Source: Paenibacillus sp. (GTDB taxonomy: Bacteria > Bacillota > Bacilli > Paenibacillales > Paenibacillaceae). From it: a DNA stretch of 64,000 nucleotides. The translations under genes were made by a program, and so were the position numbers. The stretch lies in assembly GCA_017512705.1 (NCBI GenBank), contig JAFWEX010000026.1, positions 1 to 64,000 on the forward strand. Reading direction: 5' to 3'. This document shows, piece by piece, positions 9,601 through 17,481 of the stretch. How positions within the stretch are numbered: the first letter of the stretch is position 1; each line of letters opens with the position of its first letter. The notes beneath the pieces are model-generated. The model searched no databases. It saw only the letters and a list, made by a program, of their open reading frames with translations, and had not been told where the DNA came from.

Positions 9601-11094
9601 CCCGTTATAGTTCTGGATCATCTGGTCAGCGACCGGAATATACAGAGCTTTACTCGCGTAATTATTTACTTTGGACAATTCATTGTTAATTTCACGGTAC
9701 TCTTTAGGAACCTGTACAGGTTTGTAATACCCCTCGATGAATTCATGGCGTACTGGTGAGATGTAGATCCACAAACATGCCGTTACGGCAATAACTACAG
9801 CAAACTTTAACGGTCGGCCGATCTTTTTTGCCCTGATCCATTCTTGAATTTGTATCACACCAAATGTGAGCAGGATGGCAAAATTCAGAGCAAGAAGTCC
9901 TACGATTTTATTCGGATCCCGAAACATTGCACCTATAATCGGAGTCTTCGTAACCACGATGACAAAGAAGTTAGCTAGCCAAGAGATCGTCGTTCCCGTA
10001 GAGGCCAGAATTAGAATCAGCGCAATACCTCCGAATATTAGAATTAAGGTCCTTCCCTTGGAGCGCATAACGATACCGATTAACATGATAATGAGTATAA
10101 TGCCGCCAAATATATAAAAACTGAGGGGCAATTGGCTCAGAGGGAACATCGGCCACCAATAGCTAACCATCAACAGCACATTTAACAACGTACTGTTCCG
10201 GCTAAATAATGACAAGGTATCCACGACATTGATGTTATGCTGAGACGCCTGAGCTCCCATTAATATGCTCCCACCATACAGAGACAACCAATAGAAGCTA
10301 AGCATACCGAAAAACAGGCCAAACACGAGACCTTTTAAAATCCAGCTTCGATAGATTCCTCTTAGAACTTTCCAACCCTCTCTCCGATATTCCCATGTCA
10401 CTTTAATCAACAGCAGAAAAGCAAACATTGCTAGGTACATGGCTCCAAAAAAGAAATAATGGATTGCAGCTGCACTCACCGTGAATACCAGAGCTAATAG
10501 AAACAGATCAATCACATTTTTTCGATATATTTTGGAGATCTGATAGTTGGGAATACGTTGCGTTTGGAATTTAGGATCAAATGCATTAAAGAAAAACATT
10601 AATACTAACGGGAACAGACTGTATCCACACAAAAGATAAATGTGTTGAATCCGAAAAATCACCCATGGGTTAATGGCGTAAAATAACGAACCTGTCGTCA
10701 GTGCCATAATCCGCTGGAACGTAAAATTCTTGGAATAATACACACTAACCAATCTTTTGGTAAACAGGTACATGGACAATCCAGATACGAGCAGCAGCGA
10801 AGTAATAAAGGACTTAATCAGTACTGCTCCACTATGATCAAACCAAGTAGATAGAGTATAGAAAGGAAGAATATACAGTAACCGTGGTGCATTAAATAGC
10901 GTGGATGTAGACCATCGTTCATTCCACACACCGACAATTTCTTCTAGATAACGTTCCGAACTCCATCCGAATGCAAGATCACTGAACACAATATGCCCGT
11001 CCGTATATATAGGGGCCAAAAAAATGCCAATGACGATGACCATAAATAGAATGGACACTGCATCATATCGATAGGCATAAATCCGTTGTTTCAT
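6652..11094 (-). CDS. Giant GT-C-like membrane glycosyltransferase with large extracellular region
   Basis: 1480 residues from the ATG at 11094, chosen because GGAGGGAG lies 5 bases upstream; the frame stays open to 11142. The N-terminal ~450 residues are a polytopic membrane domain of about a dozen helices, with an acidic first external loop (FSDLAFGWSSERYLEE), as in GT-C enzymes that use lipid-linked sugar donors. About 950 extracellular residues follow, with several beta-rich stretches resembling carbohydrate-binding or galactose-binding modules. It ends with one helix (VGIALLLLGTLVGVICVLP) and a basic tail. The overall plan resembles actinobacterial AftD-type arabinofuranosyltransferases; a YfhO-like protein is the alternative. 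Donor and acceptor are unknown. It lies 54 bases behind the kinase at 11149 and probably transfers or decorates glycan outside the membrane. Confidence 0.65.
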   Translation of the reverse strand: MKQRIYAYRYDAVSILFMVIVIGIFLAPIYTDGHIVFSDLAFGWSSERYLEEIVGVWNERWSTSTLFNAPRLLYILPFYTLSTWFDHSGAVLIKSFITSLLLVSGLSMYLFTKRLVSVYYSKNFTFQRIMALTTGSLFYAINPWVIFRIQHIYLLCGYSLFPLVLMFFFNAFDPKFQTQRIPNYQISKIYRKNVIDLFLLALVFTVSAAAIHYFFFGAMYLAMFAFLLLIKVTWEYRREGWKVLRGIYRSWILKGLVFGLFFGMLSFYWLSLYGGSILMGAQASQHNINVVDTLSLFSRNSTLLNVLLMVSYWWPMFPLSQLPLSFYIFGGIILIIMLIGIVMRSKGRTLILIFGGIALILILASTGTTISWLANFFVIVVTKTPIIGAMFRDPNKIVGLLALNFAILLTFGVIQIQEWIRAKKIGRPLKFAVVIAVTACLWIYISPVRHEFIEGYYKPVQVPKEYREINNELSKVNNYASKALYIPVADQMIQNYNGVATPVWNVGDTAMEKATGDVHVYSSSQNTLFHHEGNAPSISYYMNFLQYLLDQGLSSKLGTLYVPFGISQLVYHNEYSGQRERQQFNEQILDFQEGLKRTYKNSIFSMYHLADPLPYMSIVSNKIITPYGYSRAESYSHQPGFDFNRFGLLYSALDPSVKTVQTANKGDYIESSSMKDLWLSQLPDSFYLRPFDVIEDGNAFLKWSKSYVSNADWMWFLSSQGIRNFPFDMEMGTGVAVTFASNKLDVLPYQMNQIEGKVVADFDSLLKMEKFFQADNPGMFDVQAHPAAASNDIPLLQGEIIKGDPDNIWQVAKSGLLDAKENNPYRFSIVASGRGTNKMHVKVRFYDEKMQELGISYVVAPTEEYNFDNVNFFGEYVSPPGSAHMRIDLLSQQRPEQKTYWWIHDIFLQDLEAYKKPNTFTMVKKMDKDTLAHVYIRVLKSQAGGEIEIEMPDKTITSVQTRSQLINQFEWVDLGPHVFPAGSSSVTVTNKDGFNAINTFAVIPENLVDTSMFPIKQAIKRAKTFMIFEAENDFEGKPEIQSTRTYPELSMGRGLRYLDGELGKKIEIVKSGRYDLSLLADIPKSTAGEITVRLEHLQTGRVIERKLNSKDIPVEEKISSEQKVIITDPYREGFNKRITSSDTVLQGYGRAKVNSIALESGEYNLSVALQSQVASMVAVDDFRPMRGDEYNLEQGTEEQQVSVEQPSSTCAFSGLSLGETTSVVTQGGLDIKYGKTYSCEWYTYTSNPIPVTGEEEYVISFLAKSDDIHDRHIKVAFMDRSRNLIQTTYIDEVEEKDKFKWNEYEQLITAPQQATSMQIQILARGDGAKDGWFRMKDLNVIPYNQLVLLDQVMLAEHTDSSDFFYASATEAKLNYQRTGSMSREFSLVNPQRERLLINEIESPNPLWEFRLDTDKSRARLAVNGVTSGFITTGSGEGQIVVILEKMYRVGIALLLLGTLVGVICVLPWRWRKKKSYKTYL

Positions 11095-11148
11095 ATTTCT
11101 CCCTCCACGCAATGAAGAGATGGTCCATTCAATGTGCGTCAACTCCCA

Positions 11149-12879
11149 TTATCGAGGCACTCGAACAGTTGCCTTCAATCCCACATCTGTATTTCGAAGC
11201 TTTAGTTTACCGTTAATGCTTTTAAGATATTGATCCATACGGAACAAGCTCAAACCATGCTCCTGTGTGCTTTGAGAATAATTCTCCTGAAAGTATTGGT
11301 AGCGCTTCTTGTCATCTAGGCCGCCACCTTCATCTTCCATCTCAACGCTGATTCCTTGCGGTTCAAGACGTGTATAAATTTGAATCTTCATGGTTGTAGT
11401 CCTGCCGGAACGAATTGTTTTTCTGCTCGATCCCGCTGATTCTTGAGCCTTATTCTGCTTTCTCATCGCTTTTACTGCATTCTCCAGCAGCCCAACAATA
11501 AGCTTCCGGAACATCATTGGATGCAGAAGTACGGCAGGAATATGTTCAGCTACAAAATACACTTCGACATCGGATAAATCCATATGAGCTCTGGCCCATG
11601 TAATGGTATCCTGGATCAAAATATTAATATCGACCAGTTCATTGTTCATGCCTGTCTGCAGATGCGAAGTAACTTTCATTCCCATCGTTCTTAATTGATG
11701 CTGAACCACATCGATTTCCTTTTCCTGTTCCAATCGATTCTGGATGAACATCTCGTTAAGTTCATCAAAAAAAGCCTTTTTTTCTGCTCGCTCCGGATTC
11801 ATAAGAAGACCTTCTTCCTGAGCCCATTCATCAGCTATATCTCTGTAAAAACCTAACAATTTGATATCCTCTCCGCCTGTCAAAGCTTGCAAGCGGTCAC
11901 TCATACTTTCAATACCCTCATTGATTTCTTGCAGGAACGGCACATGCAGCTCATCCTGTCGCTTTAACAAACTGGCTTGATGCTGGACATCTCTGGAGCG
12001 CTGATGATGTGTCTCACGAGCGATTATCATCTTGCGATACCATGCGGCTAACAGCGTGAAGACAAAAATGACGGGTACAATGGAGAGTGAACTCCACATT
12101 TTGAACCGATTAGCCTCTCTTAAAATATCCGATTCAGCTAGCCATGCCGATACATATAACGCGCCTCCCTTGGTATCACTAAACCCGTAAGCTGTCATTT
12201 TTCCGTCAGCATGCTCCGTTCCAGTGTCACCATCGAGCATTTTTTTAGTGATTTCATTGATTACCGGGTGCCCGATCTCACCTTTTAAATCGGAGGCCAC
12301 GACTTTATATTCGTAGTTGTAAAGTGATATATGATATGGCAAATCCGAGCCTATAGTTTCCGACAATTGATCTGGTCCGATCTCAAGCACCGCAACCATA
12401 TCTTTCGCAGATTCTCTTGGGATGGGACTTATTAAATATTGCTTTGGCACATCATCTTCCGCATAAAACTCAGTCCATTGATAAGTCTGATCAGAAGCTA
12501 TATTCAACAGATTGGCAGGAACGGATACATGATTTTTGTTCGAAGCGATCGTTTGCCCTTGTTTGTTCAATACAGCCCAAGTGTCAGGTAAAAGTTCAGC
12601 TATTTCCGGATCGGCTTTGAGCGTTCCATTCGATGTTTTGGTTAAACCCATTTGGGCAAGATGTATTAAAGTTTGCTGCCACAGCTCATATTGGGAATCC
12701 AATCGGTTACGAATTACCGAGACGGCTTGCTCCAGTTCTTTTTTATGGCTTTGAATGGCTTGTTCACGATAGGTATAGTTCATATATTGAATTACACCGA
12801 CGTATAGAATAGTTAAAAGTAATACGATAAGTACTAAAGGGAGAACTGATTTAATCAGTTTATTTAGTTTGTTAACCAA
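11149..12879 (-). CDS. Membrane sensor histidine kinase with an atypical H-box
   Basis: 576 residues from a TTG start at 12879, favoured by GGAGG 8 bases upstream. One helix near residues 12-32, an extracellular sensor of about 220 residues and a second helix near 265-285 are followed by a cytoplasmic coiled-coil-like region. A candidate phospho-acceptor is His394 in HQLRT, not the usual HExxP box. A recognisable ATPase domain follows (LLENAVKAM as N-box, EDEGGGL, then HGLSLFRMDQYL). The ATPase resembles SpoOB/DcuS-like kinases more than the HisKA type. It sits between a small receiver-like protein (27 bases upstream) and the giant GT-C protein (54 bases downstream). The likely partner is the regulator at 13370, divergent from this unit; that pairing is inferred. 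Confidence 0.82.
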   Translation of the reverse strand: MVNKLNKLIKSVLPLVLIVLLLTILYVGVIQYMNYTYREQAIQSHKKELEQAVSVIRNRLDSQYELWQQTLIHLAQMGLTKTSNGTLKADPEIAELLPDTWAVLNKQGQTIASNKNHVSVPANLLNIASDQTYQWTEFYAEDDVPKQYLISPIPRESAKDMVAVLEIGPDQLSETIGSDLPYHISLYNYEYKVVASDLKGEIGHPVINEITKKMLDGDTGTEHADGKMTAYGFSDTKGGALYVSAWLAESDILREANRFKMWSSLSIVPVIFVFTLLAAWYRKMIIARETHHQRSRDVQHQASLLKRQDELHVPFLQEINEGIESMSDRLQALTGGEDIKLLGFYRDIADEWAQEEGLLMNPERAEKKAFFDELNEMFIQNRLEQEKEIDVVQHQLRTMGMKVTSHLQTGMNNELVDINILIQDTITWARAHMDLSDVEVYFVAEHIPAVLLHPMMFRKLIVGLLENAVKAMRKQNKAQESAGSSRKTIRSGRTTTMKIQIYTRLEPQGISVEMEDEGGGLDDKKRYQYFQENYSQSTQEHGLSLFRMDQYLKSINGKLKLRNTDVGLKATVRVPR

Positions 12880-12906
12880 CGAAGATCCCTCCTCTCCATG
12901 GTCAGA

Positions 12907-13323
12907 TTAGTCGATCATTTGTTTGGCAGCACACTCTAATTCAAACTCGATCAGAGGTAATCTCAGACACAATAAACGAGTAACTTTCCGTTCGAAAAAC
13001 TCATATACGGATTGTGCTTCTTCTTGAGCCTCATGAAGGAGTAGGATTCGACTATGATGGTCAAAATACAGCCTCTCCAGTTCTACAACATCAAACACTC
13101 GGCTATCGATGATATACAAATCATATGTTCCGTCTATGTGTTCGAGCCGTTCTGTAATCTTAATCGATAACTTTCCCCACTTTTTCTCTGGCACACCGTA
13201 AAACAATTTCATGCCTCTCGCTTTGAGAGACCTTTCAGCAGAATTCATACGCTCAAAACTTAGCTTCAACATTTCGCCCAACTTCTTGTCTTTCAAAAAA
13301 GCAATAATGTTGGTATCATTCAT
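12907..13323 (-). CDS. Small receiver-like protein, function unknown
   Basis: About 138 residues from the ATG at 13323. The frame is open further upstream, but a longer form would overlap the divergent regulator starting at 13370. No enzymatic motif is visible. The middle reads like an alternating alpha/beta fold: DLYIIDS, then an amphipathic helix, then RILLLHEA, which resembles strands 3 and 4 of a response-regulator receiver. The acidic pair of the first strand and the KP motif are missing, so it would be a pseudo-receiver. It heads an apparent operon with the kinase at 12879. It could be an adaptor or decoy for that kinase; this is inference. I do not recognise a named family. Confidence 0.6.
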   Translation of the reverse strand: MNDTNIIAFLKDKKLGEMLKLSFERMNSAERSLKARGMKLFYGVPEKKWGKLSIKITERLEHIDGTYDLYIIDSRVFDVVELERLYFDHHSRILLLHEAQEEAQSVYEFFERKVTRLLCLRLPLIEFELECAAKQMID

Positions 13324-13369
13324 ATACAGAAGTTCATTCCTTCTCTTTAGATTGGAGCTGCAATAAACA

Positions 13370-14071
13370 ATGACAACCAGAACTATTTTATGTGTAGACG
13401 ACAACAAGATGGTACTAACAATCCTCAAGCGTTGGCTGGAAACAGAGAAAGTGAATGTTGTTACCGCCCTTAATCCGAAAGAAGCTTTTGAGATTTTAGA
13501 AAATCATGAGATCGATGTTGTCATCTCTGATATTCTGATGCCAGATATGGATGGAATCGCCTTTTTACGGTCACTAAAACGTGTACATCCTGCCGTGGTA
13601 CGTATTATTTTATCCGGGCATTTACACACTTCCTCCATGCTAACAGCGATCAACGAAGTTGGAATCTTTGCCTTTATGACCAAACCTCTCGAATACACAG
13701 AACAATTCACCACTGTCATCCAAAATGCACTGAATCAGTCACATCGGAATCGTCAAAAACAAATATCTGAGAAACATTCGGCTGCACTGTTGCAACAATT
13801 CCTGATCACGCTTCTCAAACATAATGATGGAAATTATCTTTTGCTCGACGAGAAGGGTGAAATCATAGCAGCAGATCCTGCTCTGTCCGAAGCTTACCCT
13901 ATAGGTGTCGTACTTCAAGACGACGCATGGGAAGGCCTATACCTAGCCAATCATCATCTGCATATTCCACCTAGCAATAGAGATATCACAGAGCATGAAC
14001 GTTACACCCTAGTTCGTTTGAATACTTTTGGTACATCATTTTATTTTCTCCGTTTGCACGAAGCGGGTTGA
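13370..14071 (+). CDS. Response regulator with receiver domain and uncharacterised C-terminal domain
   Basis: 233 residues. The receiver domain (1-125) is complete: CVDDNK, phospho-acceptor Asp54 (VISDILMPD), a small residue before GH in LSGH, and Lys105 in MTKP. The receiver is most like those of RpfG-type regulators. The C-terminal ~95 residues (LLKHNDGNYLLLDEKGEIIAADPAL onward) have no HD-GYP, GGDEF or helix-turn-helix signature and look PAS-like at best. The output is therefore probably protein-protein interaction, not DNA binding. Its start is 46 bases from the divergent small receiver-like gene at 13323, and its last 36 bases overlap the 3' end of the GT2 gene at 14036 in antisense. Confidence 0.85.
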   Translation: MTTRTILCVDDNKMVLTILKRWLETEKVNVVTALNPKEAFEILENHEIDVVISDILMPDMDGIAFLRSLKRVHPAVVRIILSGHLHTSSMLTAINEVGIFAFMTKPLEYTEQFTTVIQNALNQSHRNRQKQISEKHSAALLQQFLITLLKHNDGNYLLLDEKGEIIAADPALSEAYPIGVVLQDDAWEGLYLANHHLHIPPSNRDITEHERYTLVRLNTFGTSFYFLRLHEAG

Positions 14072-14950
14072 ACGGGTGATTCGTCCCTTAATAATTCCGT
14101 AAACCCCAAGTAAACTAAGGCATCCATACATAAACATCATTCCGCAAAATAACAACGGGTGTCTCACATACCGCTTAATATTATCCTTCCGGTAAAGAAC
14201 CGGACGGAAGAAGTACCAGCGTTCGAGAGCTTTCCAAAATCCTCCACTTTCGGAGGATAGGGTCCGATCCATAGCGGTGAAGTAATAGGCTTTCTTAGCT
14301 AAAAGCTCTCTTAACAACACTTTTTTTTCATCATGATACAATCGGGTACAAACAGCGCGTTTGATTTTCCCTCCTTGTTCCAAATAACGCAGTGTGGGCT
14401 GGATTTCTTCAAATGATATCTGTCCCGCATTGAATCCGCCTGTGGATAAGTACGCCGACATCTTCCAAAATCTAGCCGCTTCAATTGAACGTTTGCCTAC
14501 ATCTTCACCAGCATTATTAATGATATTTCGTTCAAAAACTTTAACTTTTGAAAAGAAATTTCGGTAATTGGTGAAGGCTTCTTCTGGAATAACGTACGCG
14601 CCAACTTCCGTATTCTTCACGGCTTCCATCAAATGATCAATCATACCTTCCTCAAGAATCATATCGGAATCAATGATCAGTAGATACTCCGCACCTTCCT
14701 GCACGGCTTCTTGTATAGCGGTGACTCTTGCAATTCCACGTTCTCCATGAGGCAGATGCAAAACCCTTATACGTTTTTGGGCATGCAAGGCTAATCTATG
14801 AATCCGTAAGGTTGTATCGTCTGTGGACCCATCATCAGCTATAATAATATCGACATTTTCATAGGATTGTTTTAGACAACTCTCCAGACACTTTTCGATG
14901 CACTCGGAATTGTTATATGTTGAAAATACAATGGATACTTTGGGTCCCAT
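14036..14950 (-). CDS. Family 2 glycosyltransferase with C-terminal membrane anchor
   Basis: 304 residues from the ATG at 14950, chosen for AGAGGGG 7 bases upstream and because MGPKVSIVFSTYN is the usual GT2 opening; the frame is open to 14989. The GT-A fold shows VSIVFSTYN, ADDGSTDDT and IIDSDM (the DXD-type metal/nucleotide site). A hydrophobic stretch near the C-terminus (LLFCGMMFMYGCLSLLGVYG) would hold it at the membrane. It probably adds a sugar to a lipid-linked glycan on the cytoplasmic side; the sugar is unknown. It is the last gene of a tightly packed unit with GT4, flippase and the receiver-GT2 fusion. Its 3' end overlaps the convergent regulator gene by 36 bases. Confidence 0.92.
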   Translation of the reverse strand: MGPKVSIVFSTYNNSECIEKCLESCLKQSYENVDIIIADDGSTDDTTLRIHRLALHAQKRIRVLHLPHGERGIARVTAIQEAVQEGAEYLLIIDSDMILEEGMIDHLMEAVKNTEVGAYVIPEEAFTNYRNFFSKVKVFERNIINNAGEDVGKRSIEAARFWKMSAYLSTGGFNAGQISFEEIQPTLRYLEQGGKIKRAVCTRLYHDEKKVLLRELLAKKAYYFTAMDRTLSSESGGFWKALERWYFFRPVLYRKDNIKRYVRHPLLFCGMMFMYGCLSLLGVYGIIKGRITRSTRFVQTEKIK

Positions 14951-14992
14951 GTGAATCCCCTCTCTAAATTCATATATGATTTTTGCCATAGT

Positions 14993-16186
14993 TCAGGATG
15001 ACAGGCTTATCCGTTCCAACCACTCTCCAAATGCTTGGCCTGTATAATCAAAATGGAATTGCTTCGCATACTCGTAGGCACAATCACGAATTCTCTCATA
15101 CTCCTCGGGTCTTTCGATTACATTCATCATTTGTGTGCATAGTGCGTCTACATCCCCGTGAGCAACCATGTATCCGCTACGTCCATAATCCACTGCATCC
15201 ACCAACCCTGGAGAGTTACTTACCAGACTAGGAGTTCCCACGGCGGCTGCTTCCGTAATGGTCAACCCCCATCCTTCTCTTTGTGATGGGAAAACAAGCA
15301 TGTGTGACCGGCTCATTAACTCCAGCTTCCGTTCCTCCGAGACAAATCCATGAAAAACGACATCTGCTTGTTGGTTGGACGTCATTACATCGTCCTTTTC
15401 AGTTCCTCTCATGAAACTTAACCCGTAACGCTCCATAATGGGTTGCAGTTCCTCTTTAAGGTATTGTTCGTTGGTCTTACCAGCAATCCATAATGTCGCT
15501 GCAGGGTATTTTTCTTTCAACTTGCCAAAGGCTTCAACAACATAATCAATTCCTTTATACTTCACAAAACGTCCAATGTACAAAAAGGTCGGATCTGCTT
15601 GCTTGGGCAGCCAATGTTCATGTGGCCAATGTTCAAATTCGATGCCCTCGGGAATTATATCTATGCGATCCGGATGAAAGCCATGTTGAATTAAAGCGTT
15701 TCGAGTCGAAGCAGAGACAGTAATTGTACGATCATGCTTGGCTAGACGGAGCAAGGCAGGTTCCATCACATACCCGGGCAACCCTTTAATAAAGCCCATG
15801 TTCTGAAACCATATCTCTCGGGTCGTCTGGTGAATGAAAAACAATCTTTTGGCCCGTGGTACCCAGAACCGTGTAAAAAACTGATGCGTATTGCACTGAT
15901 TAACAACATATTGTATTTTCGCTCGGTGTTCCCGATAAAATCGGGCTGCATGCAGAATAACACTCCAAATGTTCCCTGCTCTTAAATAAAGCACACCGTC
16001 AATCACCTCAGCTGGCTTAGCTCCCGGGTACATCGGAGAAAAATGGACATATTGAAACTGCTTCGAAGTTGACCGCTTGAGCATTTCATGTGTAAACACT
16101 TCTGCCCCGCCTCTGCGAGGAGCAAGGATGTCCCGCCAGGACAACAATAATACGACCTGATTGGATAATTGGATGTTTGGTTTCAC
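14993..16186 (-). CDS. Family 4 (GT-B) glycosyltransferase
   Basis: 397 residues from a GTG start at 16186. This start is chosen because AAAGGAGAG lies 6 bases upstream and because GTGA at 16186-16183 overlaps the TGA stop of the flippase gene, a classic translational-coupling arrangement; the frame is open to 16255. The N-terminal domain has APRRGGAEVFTHEML. The C-terminal Rossmann domain has FLYIGRFVKYKGIDYVVEAF and the E-x7-E signature in REGWGLTITEAAAVGTP. Such enzymes transfer sugars from nucleotide donors with retention. The product is probably part of the lipid-linked glycan exported by the neighbouring flippase. Substrate is not readable. Confidence 0.93.
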   Translation of the reverse strand: MKPNIQLSNQVVLLLSWRDILAPRRGGAEVFTHEMLKRSTSKQFQYVHFSPMYPGAKPAEVIDGVLYLRAGNIWSVILHAARFYREHRAKIQYVVNQCNTHQFFTRFWVPRAKRLFFIHQTTREIWFQNMGFIKGLPGYVMEPALLRLAKHDRTITVSASTRNALIQHGFHPDRIDIIPEGIEFEHWPHEHWLPKQADPTFLYIGRFVKYKGIDYVVEAFGKLKEKYPAATLWIAGKTNEQYLKEELQPIMERYGLSFMRGTEKDDVMTSNQQADVVFHGFVSEERKLELMSRSHMLVFPSQREGWGLTITEAAAVGTPSLVSNSPGLVDAVDYGRSGYMVAHGDVDALCTQMMNVIERPEEYERIRDCAYEYAKQFHFDYTGQAFGEWLERISLSS

Positions 16187-17481
16187 ACGCTTCTCTCCTT
16201 TGAATCCCAATTTATCAGTTTGTTCACGTTGATTGTCTTCTTGTAGAACAGCCAATCCACGAATAAGCCTACGCCTAACAAGCTATATACCATGATTTCG
16301 CTTAACAGAATTTGCGTTAAATTACGATGATTAAATATAAAAGCAATGACGATGGATATTGCCCCTGCAATGAGCCATATCATAAGACGGGCGTTTCCAG
16401 AGAGCATATGAAGATAAGCCAAGAACACAACGACGGAGAAGATCGCATACACCGTTCCTACGGGTACCAGGATCGAAGAAGCACTGGAATAATCTGGACC
16501 AAACAGTAAAGGAATCGTTTGCGGTAACCACAATGAGTTGAAAAGGATATACACCATCAGTCCCGAAAAAATGCAAAGTGTAAATCCGGTGATCATTGTG
16601 GTTAACTTCCGGTTTGTTTTCTTCGCGTCATGTTCATTCTCAGATAGAATTGTATTGATTCGTGGAACAAGGGCTGTAATGATACTGAACCCCGCAAAAT
16701 AGATCAGTTGGCCATATTTTAATGCTACTGCATACTCTCCTGATTTCTCAGGCAAATAATGATGGACAATCAACATGTCCACTGACAAAAAAAACAAGAC
16801 ACAACAGTTCAGTACAAATGACTGTCCCAGATCTTTGCCTACCTGGTTCCAAGAGATTTTGGAGCCTGGATCTCTGCGGGAATGTAATCCCGCACCAGCT
16901 TTGCTTGTCCAATAACCATGTATAGCCGAAATAAGCATACCCATCATCACGGTGAACATCAGACGTTCCACATTCAGACCTTCTTTTGTACATAAAACAA
17001 AGAAAAAGACAAAAAGTAACTTCCCTCCAACCTCTGTATAAAAGCTCACATTCAACTTCAGTAAATAACCCTGCCCTTGCATAATTCCTCTGTGATAGCT
17101 AGTTATGATGTGAAGTCCTACGATCATAACTAACCAAAGATTAGCCAGAACACTTGTACCAAAAATTGGAGTCGTTAAAGAGAGAAAGACCAGGAGCAAC
17201 ACACTAATTGATAGTGCAAAAAGGGATATCATCCTCGGTGCAGGAAGAACAGCTTCATCTGTTTTCTGATGGGAACGTTTTGCAATAACAAGCTGAATGG
17301 ATAGACCTACTACAGACAACAATGCAAACAAAGCCAGTAAAGCATTTACCTGCCCGTATTGCTCGGAAGATAAGTAGCGACCAGCTAAAATGTGGAACAA
17401 AAAATTAAAACCGTTTAACATCACATTAAAAAAAGGGAAAACGAGTCCGTGCCAGCGATATCTCGCTTTTGTACCCGTCAT
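16183..17481 (-). CDS. Wzx-like polysaccharide flippase
   Basis: 432 residues from the ATG at 17481, whose ATGA overlaps the stop of the upstream gene; the in-frame ATG at 17505 would add 8 residues and neither has a strong ribosome binding site. The protein is hydrophobic throughout, with about 12-14 helices. It opens with a flippase-type first helix and loop (ILAGRYLSSEQYGQVNAL) typical of the oligosaccharide flippase (MOP) superfamily. Known members move undecaprenyl-linked glycan units across the membrane. The genes on either side are glycosyltransferases joined by 4-base overlaps, which supports an assembly and export unit. Confidence 0.9.
   Translation of the reverse strand: MTGTKARYRWHGLVFPFFNVMLNGFNFLFHILAGRYLSSEQYGQVNALLALFALLSVVGLSIQLVIAKRSHQKTDEAVLPAPRMISLFALSISVLLLVFLSLTTPIFGTSVLANLWLVMIVGLHIITSYHRGIMQGQGYLLKLNVSFYTEVGGKLLFVFFFVLCTKEGLNVERLMFTVMMGMLISAIHGYWTSKAGAGLHSRRDPGSKISWNQVGKDLGQSFVLNCCVLFFLSVDMLIVHHYLPEKSGEYAVALKYGQLIYFAGFSIITALVPRINTILSENEHDAKKTNRKLTTMITGFTLCIFSGLMVYILFNSLWLPQTIPLLFGPDYSSASSILVPVGTVYAIFSVVVFLAYLHMLSGNARLMIWLIAGAISIVIAFIFNHRNLTQILLSEIMVYSLLGVGLFVDWLFYKKTINVNKLINWDSKERSV

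Noticed and set aside
6652-11094. YfhO-family lipoteichoic acid glycosyltransferase
   Set aside because: Plausible by topology, but the protein is much longer than YfhO and has a large beta-rich extracellular region; kept only as an alternative.
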